Below the pieces are notes generated by a model. It ran no database searches. It was given only the letters and a program-made list of their open reading frames with translations, and was not told where the DNA came from. 18,480 nucleotides of DNA from G020354785 sp964521285 (GTDB lineage: Bacteria; Bacteroidota; Bacteroidia; Bacteroidales; UBA10428): the NCBI GenBank assembly GCA_964521285.1, contig CAZFQS010000041.1:1-18480 (forward strand). Direction: 5' to 3'. Shown here in pieces: positions 6,003-13,490 of this stretch; position 1 is the stretch's first letter, and each line of letters opens with the position of its first letter. The translations under genes were made by a program, and so were the position numbers.

Positions 6003-7868
6003 ATGAATCTGTTTAATATGAATTACAGTATCAAAAAAGTTCTGAACCTTTCAATATTTTATGTTATAATAATTTCTCTGTTTGTTTATTTCTGGAAATG
6101 GATTGATCCTGCACTGATCGATTTTAAACAACAGCCTGTTTTTCTTTTCGACTTCAAGTTTTTAAAGGATTATCTTGTTTTACCAGGCGGATTGGCTGAA
6201 TATTTGTCACTATTTATTTCCCAGTTTTTTCATTTCACAATACCTGGAACTATTATATTTATACTGGTTTTTTATTTGATAATACTTTTAACCAGGAAAT
6301 TATTATCCATATTTTTTCTGGCAGATTATGTATTTGTACTCCAGTTTTTACCCGTATTCTTTTTAATTCATTTGCACAGCCAATATTCCTATACACTAAA
6401 ACCTGATATTATTGTCATTATATCTGTATCCTTATCATTAGTGTATAATTATTTTATTAGTAAGAGAAATCTATTTAAAATATCTTTATTTATTGCTTGT
6501 GCTGCTTTTCTGGTATTACTTTTCGGGGGTATATCACTGATAATATTCTCTCTTTTAGTTATTCTTCTTGAAATTAAAAAGAAAAATAAAGAATTTATCC
6601 CGGTAATTATAACATATGTTGTTATTGTATTTCTTTTTCCTTTACTGGTAGGATTATATACTCCATATATGAATACCGAAAAAGTCTTTTTTGATATATT
6701 AATTTCTGAAAAGGATTACAGCCCTGGCGTAACTTTATATGCTCTTTTTCTGTTTTATCCGGTAATTATATTATCTGGCGTAATATTATTCAGGAAAGGC
6801 CCTGTTAGTAGTTTAATTACTGATACAAACAGGGGGAAAATGCTTATTACTGGAATAATTCAAACAGCTACACCAATTCTTTTTTTGTTGATTACTTTAA
6901 AATTTTCCTATAATAAATACGATAAAGCATTAATTGAATTAGTCTACTATGCTGAAAAAGAAGACTGGCAAGCTGTTTTAAAGGCAGGTGAAATGCTGCC
7001 GCCTGAGAACCGGTTTGTTTTGTTTCAGCTTAACAGGGCTTTATATCATTCAGACAGGCTCATGGACGATTTATTTAATTATAACCAGTTGTGGGGTCAG
7101 GACGGCCTGATATTAACACGGTACTACAATAGTAAAATATTAATGCCAATAAGTGATTATTATTTCGATCTGGGATATATAAAAGAATCGAGGCACTGGG
7201 CTTATGAAGCACTTACTAAATATGAACTGGAACCTATTGTACTTAAACGAATTGCATTATCAAATCTGATACTTGGTGAATATAAAATTTCCAAGAAGTT
7301 TTTAACTATTCTCTCAAAATCAGTAATTCATAAAAAATGGGCAAATAAATATTTAAATTATATTAATAATGAGGAGCTAATAGAATCAGATCCTGTTATT
7401 CAGGAAAAGAGAGATTTAATGCCAAAACATGATTATTATGCAAATAATAATGAACCTGAAGTCAATTTAGTTAATCTTCTTGAAGATAATCCAAAAAATA
7501 AGATGGCATTTGAATACCTGATTGCAAATTCTCTATTAAGGCATGATATAGGCAATGTAATTAGAAATTTACATTACTTATCAGAATTAAATTACCCTGA
7601 AATTCCAAAACATATTGAAGAGGCAATTTTACTTTATATAATATTTCAAAAGGGGGAAGATATTCAGCTAAAACCTTATCAAATAAGTAACATGACAACA
7701 GAGCGTTTTAGAAGGTATAATAATATACTTTATAACAAACATAAAAATAATTTAAGAGCTGCCCGATATGATTTGTCTAAATATTTTGGAAACACATTCT
7801 GGTACTATTTGCATTATGTAAGTCCTATTACAACCAAAAGGGAAATTAAAGAAAGGAGTTACGAATGA
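6003..7868 (+). CDS. Polytopic membrane protein with helical-repeat C-terminus, DUF6057-like
   Basis: The function is unknown; the architecture matches what I know of the Bacteroidota DUF6057 family. I place the start at the ATG at 6003 (621 residues); another ATG is at 6018, and the open frame begins with a TTG at 5955. The N-terminal half has about eight or nine membrane segments, beginning with a YVIIISLFVYFWKW segment. This is followed by the characteristic Q-Q-P-V-F (KQQPVFLFD) and PGGLAEYLSLFISQFF region. After the last segment (near LFLLITLKFSYNKYDK) comes a soluble part of about 300 residues rich in paired helices. It resembles TPR-type repeats (KEDWQAVLKAGEMLP, HWAYEALTKYELEP, LGEYKISKKFL). 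Its stop overlaps the next start (ATGA), so the two products are made together and may interact in the envelope. Confidence 0.75.
   Translation: MNLFNMNYSIKKVLNLSIFYVIIISLFVYFWKWIDPALIDFKQQPVFLFDFKFLKDYLVLPGGLAEYLSLFISQFFHFTIPGTIIFILVFYLIILLTRKLLSIFFLADYVFVLQFLPVFFLIHLHSQYSYTLKPDIIVIISVSLSLVYNYFISKRNLFKISLFIACAAFLVLLFGGISLIIFSLLVILLEIKKKNKEFIPVIITYVVIVFLFPLLVGLYTPYMNTEKVFFDILISEKDYSPGVTLYALFLFYPVIILSGVILFRKGPVSSLITDTNRGKMLITGIIQTATPILFLLITLKFSYNKYDKALIELVYYAEKEDWQAVLKAGEMLPPENRFVLFQLNRALYHSDRLMDDLFNYNQLWGQDGLILTRYYNSKILMPISDYYFDLGYIKESRHWAYEALTKYELEPIVLKRIALSNLILGEYKISKKFLTILSKSVIHKKWANKYLNYINNEELIESDPVIQEKRDLMPKHDYYANNNEPEVNLVNLLEDNPKNKMAFEYLIANSLLRHDIGNVIRNLHYLSELNYPEIPKHIEEAILLYIIFQKGEDIQLKPYQISNMTTERFRRYNNILYNKHKNNLRAARYDLSKYFGNTFWYYLHYVSPITTKREIKERSYE
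7852..7858 (+). promoter_or_regulatory. Shine-Dalgarno-like AAAGGAG before the haem-propeller gene
   Basis: AAAGGAG lies six nt before the ATG at 7865, inside the last codons of the upstream gene. Strong ribosome-binding sites are rare in Bacteroidota and not seen before the other genes here, so this one stands out. It may help reinitiation at the ATGA overlap, or be an accident of the codons for Lys-Glu-Arg. Confidence 0.35.
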
Positions 7869-9400
7869 TAAAAATAAAATACTTAATAGCTGTTTTAGTA
7901 TTTCTGATATTAATTATTTTTTTATTTATTGGTTTTTACAAAAAACCTGGCATTGGTAAGTATATTGATAATAAGAGGACTCCTGATATTTTTCCTGATT
8001 ATACCTCTGTAGTGATACCTCCTAACATAGCTCCATTAAACTTCAGTGTTGAAGATAAAGGCAAGAAATACTATGTTACGATATATTCGGATAACAGCAG
8101 GGGAATAAAAATCTTATCAAAGAGTGGGAAAATAGTCATTCCTAAAAGAAAGTGGAAGAAACTCTTGGACAGTAACCGTGGCAAATCTGTTTATATTGAC
8201 GTATATACAAAAAATACAGCTAACAAGTGGGGAAAATTCAGTACAATAATTAACAAAATTGCTGCGGATGAGATAGACAGTTATGTTGCTTTCAGATTAA
8301 TAAACCCGGCTTATATCTTATGGGAAAAGATGGGAATTTACCAGAGAGATATTGAAAGTTATTCCATGAAACCTGTTTTGCTTAATCGTACTACAGAAAA
8401 GAATTGCATGAACTGCCATACTTTCTGCTCAAATAGTCCGGATAAAATGATATTACACTTACGCAGCAAGCCGAGCGGTACAATATTATATAATAATGGA
8501 ACCTTACAAATGCTAAATACAGGCACACAGTTTACGATGTCATCATGCGTATATCCTTCATGGCATCCACATGGGGATATTATTGCCTTTTCAGTCAATA
8601 AAATAAAGCAAAAATTTCATTCCTCAGGGAATAAATCACAGACAGTTATTGATCGCGCTTCTGATCTTGTATTGTATGATATTAAGAAGAACATGATAAC
8701 GACCTCCCCTAAAGTATCGACAGGGAGACTGGAAAATTTACCAAACTGGTCGCCGGATGGGAAATACCTGTATTTTATCAGCGGGCCAAAATATGATGAG
8801 AATGTTCCTGATACATTAATCAGATATGACCTTATGAGAATCTCTTATGATATTAATACCAACGAATGGGGAGAGGTTGATACCGTATTATTGTCTGAAG
8901 ATACTGGTAAGAGTATTACATTTCCTGAAGTTTCACCTGATGGGAAGTATTTGCTTTTTTGTATGACTGATTATGGATATTTCAGTATCTATTCACCAAG
9001 CAGTGACCTTTATCTTATGGATTTAAAGTCATTTGAATATAAAAAATTAGATATTAACAGTGAATATGTTGAGAGCTTCCATTCGTGGTCTTCAAACAGC
9101 AGATGGTTTTTGTTCAGCAGTAAGAGGATTGACGGGCTTAACAGCAGAATTTATTTCAGTTATATTGATGAAGAGGGTAATGTTTATAAACCTGTTTTGT
9201 TGCCACAAAGGGATCCCACATTTTATAGTACGTTTATATATAATTTTAACAGGCCGGTATTTATAAAGGAAAAAGTCAGACTAAGCTCCAGAGAACTGAC
9301 AAAAGCTGCCTATAGTACAATTCAAAATGTAAACTTTGATCCAGAGGTAGATATTGACGCGTTGTCTGGTGTGACGAGAATAAAAAAAGAAAATCAATAG
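7865..9400 (+). CDS. Membrane-anchored TolB-like beta-propeller with one CxxCH haem motif
   Basis: The role is unknown. The 511-residue protein has an uncleaved-looking N-terminal anchor (residues 5-25) with no lipobox. A beta-type domain follows at about 45-130 (VTIYSDNSRGIKILSKSGK, SVYIDVYTKN). A single c-type haem attachment motif C181-x2-C184-H185 sits in the context EKNCMNCHTFC, with another Cys at 188. From about 220 to 480 it contains PD40/TolB-like blades: YPSWHPHGDIIAFSV, NWSPDGKYLYFISG, FPEVSPDGKYLLFC and SWSSNSRWFLFSSKR. Haem attachment requires the periplasm, so the bulk must be outside the inner membrane. Its start overlaps the stop of the DUF6057-like gene, and similar pairs are familiar to me from other Bacteroidales, often labelled 'cytochrome c biosynthesis protein' without experimental basis. 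An electron-transfer or sensing role is inference only. Confidence 0.8.
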   Translation: MIKIKYLIAVLVFLILIIFLFIGFYKKPGIGKYIDNKRTPDIFPDYTSVVIPPNIAPLNFSVEDKGKKYYVTIYSDNSRGIKILSKSGKIVIPKRKWKKLLDSNRGKSVYIDVYTKNTANKWGKFSTIINKIAADEIDSYVAFRLINPAYILWEKMGIYQRDIESYSMKPVLLNRTTEKNCMNCHTFCSNSPDKMILHLRSKPSGTILYNNGTLQMLNTGTQFTMSSCVYPSWHPHGDIIAFSVNKIKQKFHSSGNKSQTVIDRASDLVLYDIKKNMITTSPKVSTGRLENLPNWSPDGKYLYFISGPKYDENVPDTLIRYDLMRISYDINTNEWGEVDTVLLSEDTGKSITFPEVSPDGKYLLFCMTDYGYFSIYSPSSDLYLMDLKSFEYKKLDINSEYVESFHSWSSNSRWFLFSSKRIDGLNSRIYFSYIDEEGNVYKPVLLPQRDPTFYSTFIYNFNRPVFIKEKVRLSSRELTKAAYSTIQNVNFDPEVDIDALSGVTRIKKENQ

Positions 9401-9402
9401 TC

Positions 9403-10581
9403 TTATGTAATTTCTACAATCCCTTCAATTTCTACCAGTAAATTATCTCTGCAAATATCAGCCACAAGATAATTAATAGGAACATTTTTATAATAAGAAT
9501 CACAAATCTCTTTAACTGCTTTAATTTCTGATTTATTCTTTACATAAACCCTTATAAATGAGAATGACATTTTTTCATAATTATTACTAATACCTGCTCT
9601 TTCAAGATTAGTTTCCGAAATTAAATTATCAATATTTTCAATAGTAACCTGAGTTTGTTTCTTAACATCATTCTCACCTATGGTTTTTTCATCCCTGATT
9701 GAGGCAGTCCCCGATACATAAATTGTTTTCTTTTCGTTGATCGAAATATATTTTGCCCGTTCAAATTTTGGAGAAGATTTTTTATTCTGATGATCTAAGG
9801 AATTCCCAACCAGTACACCCTGTGAGTAATTATATGCATCTGTTTGTCCGGGATTTTTTAATGGGACAATATTAACTCCGTTTTCAGGTTTTATAGAAAT
9901 AAATTCCAGGATTATTCCTCCGGCGTTCATTCCTATACCTGTGGATGCAGGATATCCGTTTTTAAATTTTTCTTCAGCATAGTATTGTGCCCTTACATCA
10001 TTTAAAACCTGGTAGTTCTGATATTTTTTCTCTGTCAGGGTTTTAATACCTAATATGTCCTCAACATAGTTCCATTGCCTCACAACATCTGAAAAAGACA
10101 TCTGTTCTCCGTCCAGTATTTCCTTCATCAGGCTGTAAGCACCATTTGCCTGAAATGAATAATCCCTGCCCGGTTCATAAATTGTTATACCACCTGCAAA
10201 TATTTGAATGTAATCTTCAGTACTTATTAACGTATAGTATATTCCTTTTTTATCCCTGTAATTAATCTTTATGTTATCTGTTCTGTTCAATAATACCATT
10301 AATTCTACTGTAATTAGAAATCCGTTGTCCGGAAGCTGGGCGATAACACTGGTAGATGGTATATGATTGTAAATATTTTTTAATGAACTAAAAATTTCCT
10401 CTTTCTGTCTGACATATTCGTCATTGGATTCTGATTTAACAAAAAACAACTGATGAATTATTTGATAATCAGAAGAGTTTTCAATATAGCTTTTTATTTC
10501 ATTGAGACATTCATCTAATTGTTCACTAAATCCTGAGCCCCTTTTTGGTAAAATGTAAAACCTTCTTATAATATTTTTCAT
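9403..10581 (-). CDS. Chorismatase-like protein with RidA-like C-terminal half (FkbO/Hyg5/XanB2 type)
   Basis: The 392-residue protein resembles chorismatases, which hydrolyse chorismate to dihydroxycyclohexadiene or hydroxybenzoate products. Seen in the sequence: RAQYYAEEKF followed by GYPASTGIGMNAGG near the middle, then a YjgF/RidA-like half with AKYISI, IYVSGTASIRDEKTIG, TQVTIENIDNLI, FIRVYVKNKSEI and the end VADICRDNLLVEIEG. The combination of TGIG with the VSGTASI and AD-C-R-LLVEIE signatures is characteristic of FkbO/Hyg5/XanB2 proteins and not of stand-alone RidA (about 130 residues). The exact product cannot be read from sequence. Such enzymes can supply starters for aryl-polyene or resorcinol pigments, but no such cluster is in this window. 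It ends two nt from the convergent haem-propeller gene and is divergent from the mla operon. Confidence 0.7.
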   Translation of the reverse strand: MKNIIRRFYILPKRGSGFSEQLDECLNEIKSYIENSSDYQIIHQLFFVKSESNDEYVRQKEEIFSSLKNIYNHIPSTSVIAQLPDNGFLITVELMVLLNRTDNIKINYRDKKGIYYTLISTEDYIQIFAGGITIYEPGRDYSFQANGAYSLMKEILDGEQMSFSDVVRQWNYVEDILGIKTLTEKKYQNYQVLNDVRAQYYAEEKFKNGYPASTGIGMNAGGIILEFISIKPENGVNIVPLKNPGQTDAYNYSQGVLVGNSLDHQNKKSSPKFERAKYISINEKKTIYVSGTASIRDEKTIGENDVKKQTQVTIENIDNLISETNLERAGISNNYEKMSFSFIRVYVKNKSEIKAVKEICDSYYKNVPINYLVADICRDNLLVEIEGIVEIT

Positions 10582-10857
10582 TAAGTTTTATTTAATTTCT
10601 CTCCAATTAATAGGTGTCTGGTAATATATCCCAATATTTACACATATTTTCATGGAAGTATAAAATTTTGAAGGTGCAAATTTAAAAATTTTTATGAATA
10701 TTTATCTAAATCAGCCAAATAGGTTTTATTAATATTGAATTTTATTGAAAAAAACAGATTTTTAATATCAGAAGGGCAGTATCAAAATTAGTTTGAAAGC
10801 AAATACGGAAAATGTCGTAAATTTGAATATAAATTATTTGAAAAATAATGAGAGATC
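10582..10857. other. Divergent intergenic region
   Basis: This 276-nt AT-rich spacer separates the start of the chorismatase-like gene from the start of the mla operon, and must hold both promoters. On the plus strand a good candidate exists at 10792-10825. On the minus strand CAAATTTA (10677-10684, read as TAAATTTG) is a possible -7 element about 95 nt before the chorismatase-like start, without a well-spaced -33 element. No small gene or structured RNA was recognised. Confidence 0.5.
10792..10825 (+). promoter_or_regulatory. Candidate promoter of the mlaEFD-mscS operon
   Basis: TTTG (10792-10795) and TAAATTTG (10818-10825) are separated by 22 nt, within the 17-23 nt range described for Bacteroidota/Flavobacterium -33/-7 promoters. 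Transcription would start near 10832, giving a leader of about 26 nt before the ATG at 10858. This is the best promoter match in the window. Confidence 0.45.
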
Positions 10858-11619
10858 ATGCTGCAAGATAGTATTAATAATTTTTTTATAGAAGTTGCTA
10901 AGATAACACATTTTACAATTCAGACTATTGCTAATCTTTTTAAAAGACCCTTTGAGCTGGAAGAGTTTATTAAACAATCTTACAGATCAGGTTATAAAAC
11001 ACTCCCTCTAATTACTATAACAGCGTTGATTATGGGACTTGTGCTAACTATTCAAACCAGACCCGTTTTAGTAAAGTTAGGTGCTGAAGCCTGGCTTCCC
11101 GGGATGGTGTTTATATCAGTTATCAGGGAGATGGGGCCGGTTATAACTGCTTTGATTTTTGCAGGTAAGGTTGGATCTGGTATTGGCGCCGAAATTAATT
11201 CGATGAGAGTTACTGAACAAATAGATGCTATGGAAGTGTCCGGTACTTATCCAATTAAATATTTGGTTTCTACACGCGTTCTTGCAACCACGCTGATGTT
11301 ACCTATATTAGTTATTTATGCAGATTTTATAGCACTATTTGGTTCTTATATTGGTTTTACCTTAAGAAGTAATATTTCTTTTATCAGTTTCTTCAATCAG
11401 GCATTTTCTGACATTGATTTTATTGATATTATCCCGGCTGTTATAAAAACATTCTTCTTTGGTTTTGGTATTGGAATTGTGAGTTGTTATAAAGGATATT
11501 TTCTTAATAAGGGAACCGAAGGTGTAGGTATTGCAGCAAATTCAGCTGTTGTCATTTCATCACTGGTAATTTTTATTATAGATCTTATTGTGGTACAAAT
11601 AACTGATCTTATTGTATGA
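10858..11619 (+). CDS. mlaE: MlaE-family ABC transporter permease
   Basis: This is the inner-membrane permease of an MCE-type phospholipid transporter. The 253-residue length and pattern match MlaE: an amphipathic N-terminal helix (FIEVAKITHFTIQTIANLF), then ALIMGLVLTIQTRPVLVKLG, the conserved cytoplasmic region GPVITALIFAGKVGSGIGAEINSMRVTEQIDAMEV, RVLATTLMLPILVIYADFIALFGSYIG, and the C-terminal segments with GFGIGIVSCYKGYF and the terminal VIFIIDLIVVQI. E209-type charged residues in the G-T-E-G-V-G loop are kept. It begins the operon and overlaps the ATPase gene by four bases (ATGA), so translation is coupled. The chorismatase-like gene lies divergently upstream. Confidence 0.93.
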   Translation: MLQDSINNFFIEVAKITHFTIQTIANLFKRPFELEEFIKQSYRSGYKTLPLITITALIMGLVLTIQTRPVLVKLGAEAWLPGMVFISVIREMGPVITALIFAGKVGSGIGAEINSMRVTEQIDAMEVSGTYPIKYLVSTRVLATTLMLPILVIYADFIALFGSYIGFTLRSNISFISFFNQAFSDIDFIDIIPAVIKTFFFGFGIGIVSCYKGYFLNKGTEGVGIAANSAVVISSLVIFIIDLIVVQITDLIV

Positions 11620-12344
11620 ATGAGTATAATACAGATGAAACAGTAATTGATGTTGAACACTTATATAAATCATTTGGTGATAATAGAGTTTTAAATGATA
11701 TAAATTTTTCACTTAGGAAAGGGGAGAATCTTGTTGTTCTGGGAAAATCAGGGGCAGGGAAATCAGTACTTATAAGATGTATCGTCAGGTTAAACTGGCC
11801 GGATTCAGGAATAATTAAGGTATTTGGAATAAATATACTTGAAGTTGTTGAATACGAATTAAATAAAATAAGAAGGAAAATCGGGTATCTGTTCCAGGGC
11901 GGAGCCTTATATGACTCTATGACTTTAAAGGAAAATTTATTGTTCCCGTTAAAAAGAGGTATGAAAAATTATCCGGAGAGTGAATATGATAATTTAGTAG
12001 ATGAAGTTCTTGAAAGTGTCGGTCTTTTGGATGTAAAGGACAAAGTACCGTCAGAACTCTCAGGAGGAATGAAAAAACGTGCAGGTCTGGCACGAACTCT
12101 TGTACTAAAACCTGAAATTATTCTTTACGATGAGCCTACATCAGGTTTGGATCCTTTTACTTCTGAAGATATCAGCGAATTGATAGTCAGTATAAAAGAG
12201 AAGTTCAATAATTCGTCAATTATCGTTACTCATGATATGAAATGTGCAAAAAAAACAGCAGACAGGATACTTGTAATGGAACACGGAAAATTTATCTCAG
12301 AAGGAAATTATAATGATTTGAAAAGCACTAAATGGATGATCTAG
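11616..12344 (+). CDS. mlaF: MlaF-family ABC transporter ATP-binding protein
   Basis: This is the cytoplasmic ATPase that drives lipid movement by the MlaE permease. Walker A is GKSGAGKS (43-50), the Q-loop Gln is 94 (YLFQGGALYDSMT), the signature is LSGGMKK (148-154), Walker B with catalytic Glu is ILYDE (E173), followed by PTSGLDP, and the H-loop His is 206 (VTHD). QGGALYDSMT and the SGGM-K-R-A-GLAR form of the signature are typical of the Mla/Ttg2A subfamily. The C-terminus (242 residues) is short and lacks the regulatory extension that binds MlaB in E. coli; no STAS-domain mlaB gene is in the operon, consistent with other Bacteroidota. A 90-nt gap follows before the MCE gene. Confidence 0.95.
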   Translation: MNEYNTDETVIDVEHLYKSFGDNRVLNDINFSLRKGENLVVLGKSGAGKSVLIRCIVRLNWPDSGIIKVFGINILEVVEYELNKIRRKIGYLFQGGALYDSMTLKENLLFPLKRGMKNYPESEYDNLVDEVLESVGLLDVKDKVPSELSGGMKKRAGLARTLVLKPEIILYDEPTSGLDPFTSEDISELIVSIKEKFNNSSIIVTHDMKCAKKTADRILVMEHGKFISEGNYNDLKSTKWMI

Positions 12345-12434
12345 AAAATCATTTATTTTTATATACTATGCTGCATTATAAGAAAGTAGTATTATGATTG
12401 TTAGTAATATATTAAATCTGATAATATAATAAAA

Positions 12435-13490
12435 ATGCAAAATAAAACAACAGATAGAATTAAGCTGGGTATTTTCATAACCCTGGCTATCGGATTGCTT
12501 ATTATGGCTATTTATATTGTTGGAAGGAAACGAAATCTTTTTAAACCGACAATTAAAATATCAACAGTTTTTGAGAATGTTAAAGGTCTCAGAATAGGAG
12601 ATAATGTGCGTTATTCAGGGATTGATATTGGTAATGTATTAAACATGAATATTTTATCAGATACATCTGTTTACGTTGAATTATCAATAGAAAAAAGTGT
12701 AATTCGCTTTATAAAGAAGAATTCAGTGGCAACAATTGGAACAGAAGGATTAATGGGAAATAAAATAGTGCTTATACTTCCCGGAACTCCTGATAAACCA
12801 CATGTTGAGTCAGGTGATAATCTTATTTCTATTGAACCGATAGAAATAGATGATATAATGATTGAAATTAAGGCATCGAGTGAAAAAATATCGCAGGTTT
12901 CAGACAATCTGATTGATATAACAGACAAAATAAATCGGGGTGAGGGAATTTTGGGAAAATTGTTTACCGACAATCCTTTAACAAATAATATTGACAGGGC
13001 AGGGGAGAATGTTATGACAATAACTCAGAGTATTAAGGAAATTTCTGATAAGGTAAACAAGGGTTATGGTATTATTGGTAAAATGCTTACAGATACAGTC
13101 TTTACAGAAGAACTGGAAACAGCCGGGAAAAATCTGAATGCTATTTCTGAAAATATTAAAGATATATCTGCCAAAATCAACAGAGGAGAAGGTTTATTCG
13201 GAAGGTTATTTGCCGATACTTCAATAACTTACAATTTGTATAATACCAGCATAAACCTGGAAATGACAACCAGGAACCTTTCAGAAATTGTTGAGAAGAT
13301 GAATTACAGCAGAAGTGTTTTCAATAAATTGATATCTGATTCAACATTTGCGGATTCTTTAGAATTGACCATTCAGAGGTTAAATAAAGGCATAATGGAG
13401 GCGACCGAAGCCAGTGAGGCCATTCAGAGAAGCGGTTTGATACGCATGTTTTCAAAGGAAAAAAATAAGAAAAGTAATAAAGGGAAATAA
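12435..13490 (+). CDS. MCE-domain protein (MlaD-like), with C-terminal tandem repeats
   Basis: This is a periplasmic substrate-binding component of the lipid transporter, anchored by one N-terminal membrane helix (about residues 9-30, LGIFITLAIGLLIMAIYIVG). The MCE domain covers about 36-135: FKPTIKISTVFENVKGLRIGDNVRYSGIDIGNV, VELSIEKS, then IGTEGLMGNKIVLILPGTPD. After that, residues 150-325 are four head-to-tail repeats of exactly 41 residues, each with a (D/N)-containing I-x-x-K-(I/V)-N-x-G-x-G-(I/L)-x-G-(K/R) element, predicted to be helical. The tail is basic (KKSNKGK). MlaD of E. coli is 183 residues, so this protein is almost twice as long; similar long helical C-termini occur in Bacteroidota MCE proteins. 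Its stop shares one base with the mscS start (TAATG). Confidence 0.92.
   Translation: MQNKTTDRIKLGIFITLAIGLLIMAIYIVGRKRNLFKPTIKISTVFENVKGLRIGDNVRYSGIDIGNVLNMNILSDTSVYVELSIEKSVIRFIKKNSVATIGTEGLMGNKIVLILPGTPDKPHVESGDNLISIEPIEIDDIMIEIKASSEKISQVSDNLIDITDKINRGEGILGKLFTDNPLTNNIDRAGENVMTITQSIKEISDKVNKGYGIIGKMLTDTVFTEELETAGKNLNAISENIKDISAKINRGEGLFGRLFADTSITYNLYNTSINLEMTTRNLSEIVEKMNYSRSVFNKLISDSTFADSLELTIQRLNKGIMEATEASEAIQRSGLIRMFSKEKNKKSNKGK
12915..13406 (+). repeat. Four 41-residue (123-nt) repeats in the MCE protein
   Basis: The aligned Asn residues N167, N208, N249 and N290 are exactly 41 residues apart. Around them are NRGEGILGKLFTD, NKGYGIIGKMLTD, NRGEGLFGRLFAD and the degenerate NYSRSVFNKLISD. 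Each repeat continues with a heptad-like helix (for example IDRAGENVMTI, LETAGKNLNAI, LYNTSINLEMT). DNA identity between repeats is only partial, so they are old, and the fourth has lost the G-x-G turn. Confidence 0.85.
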
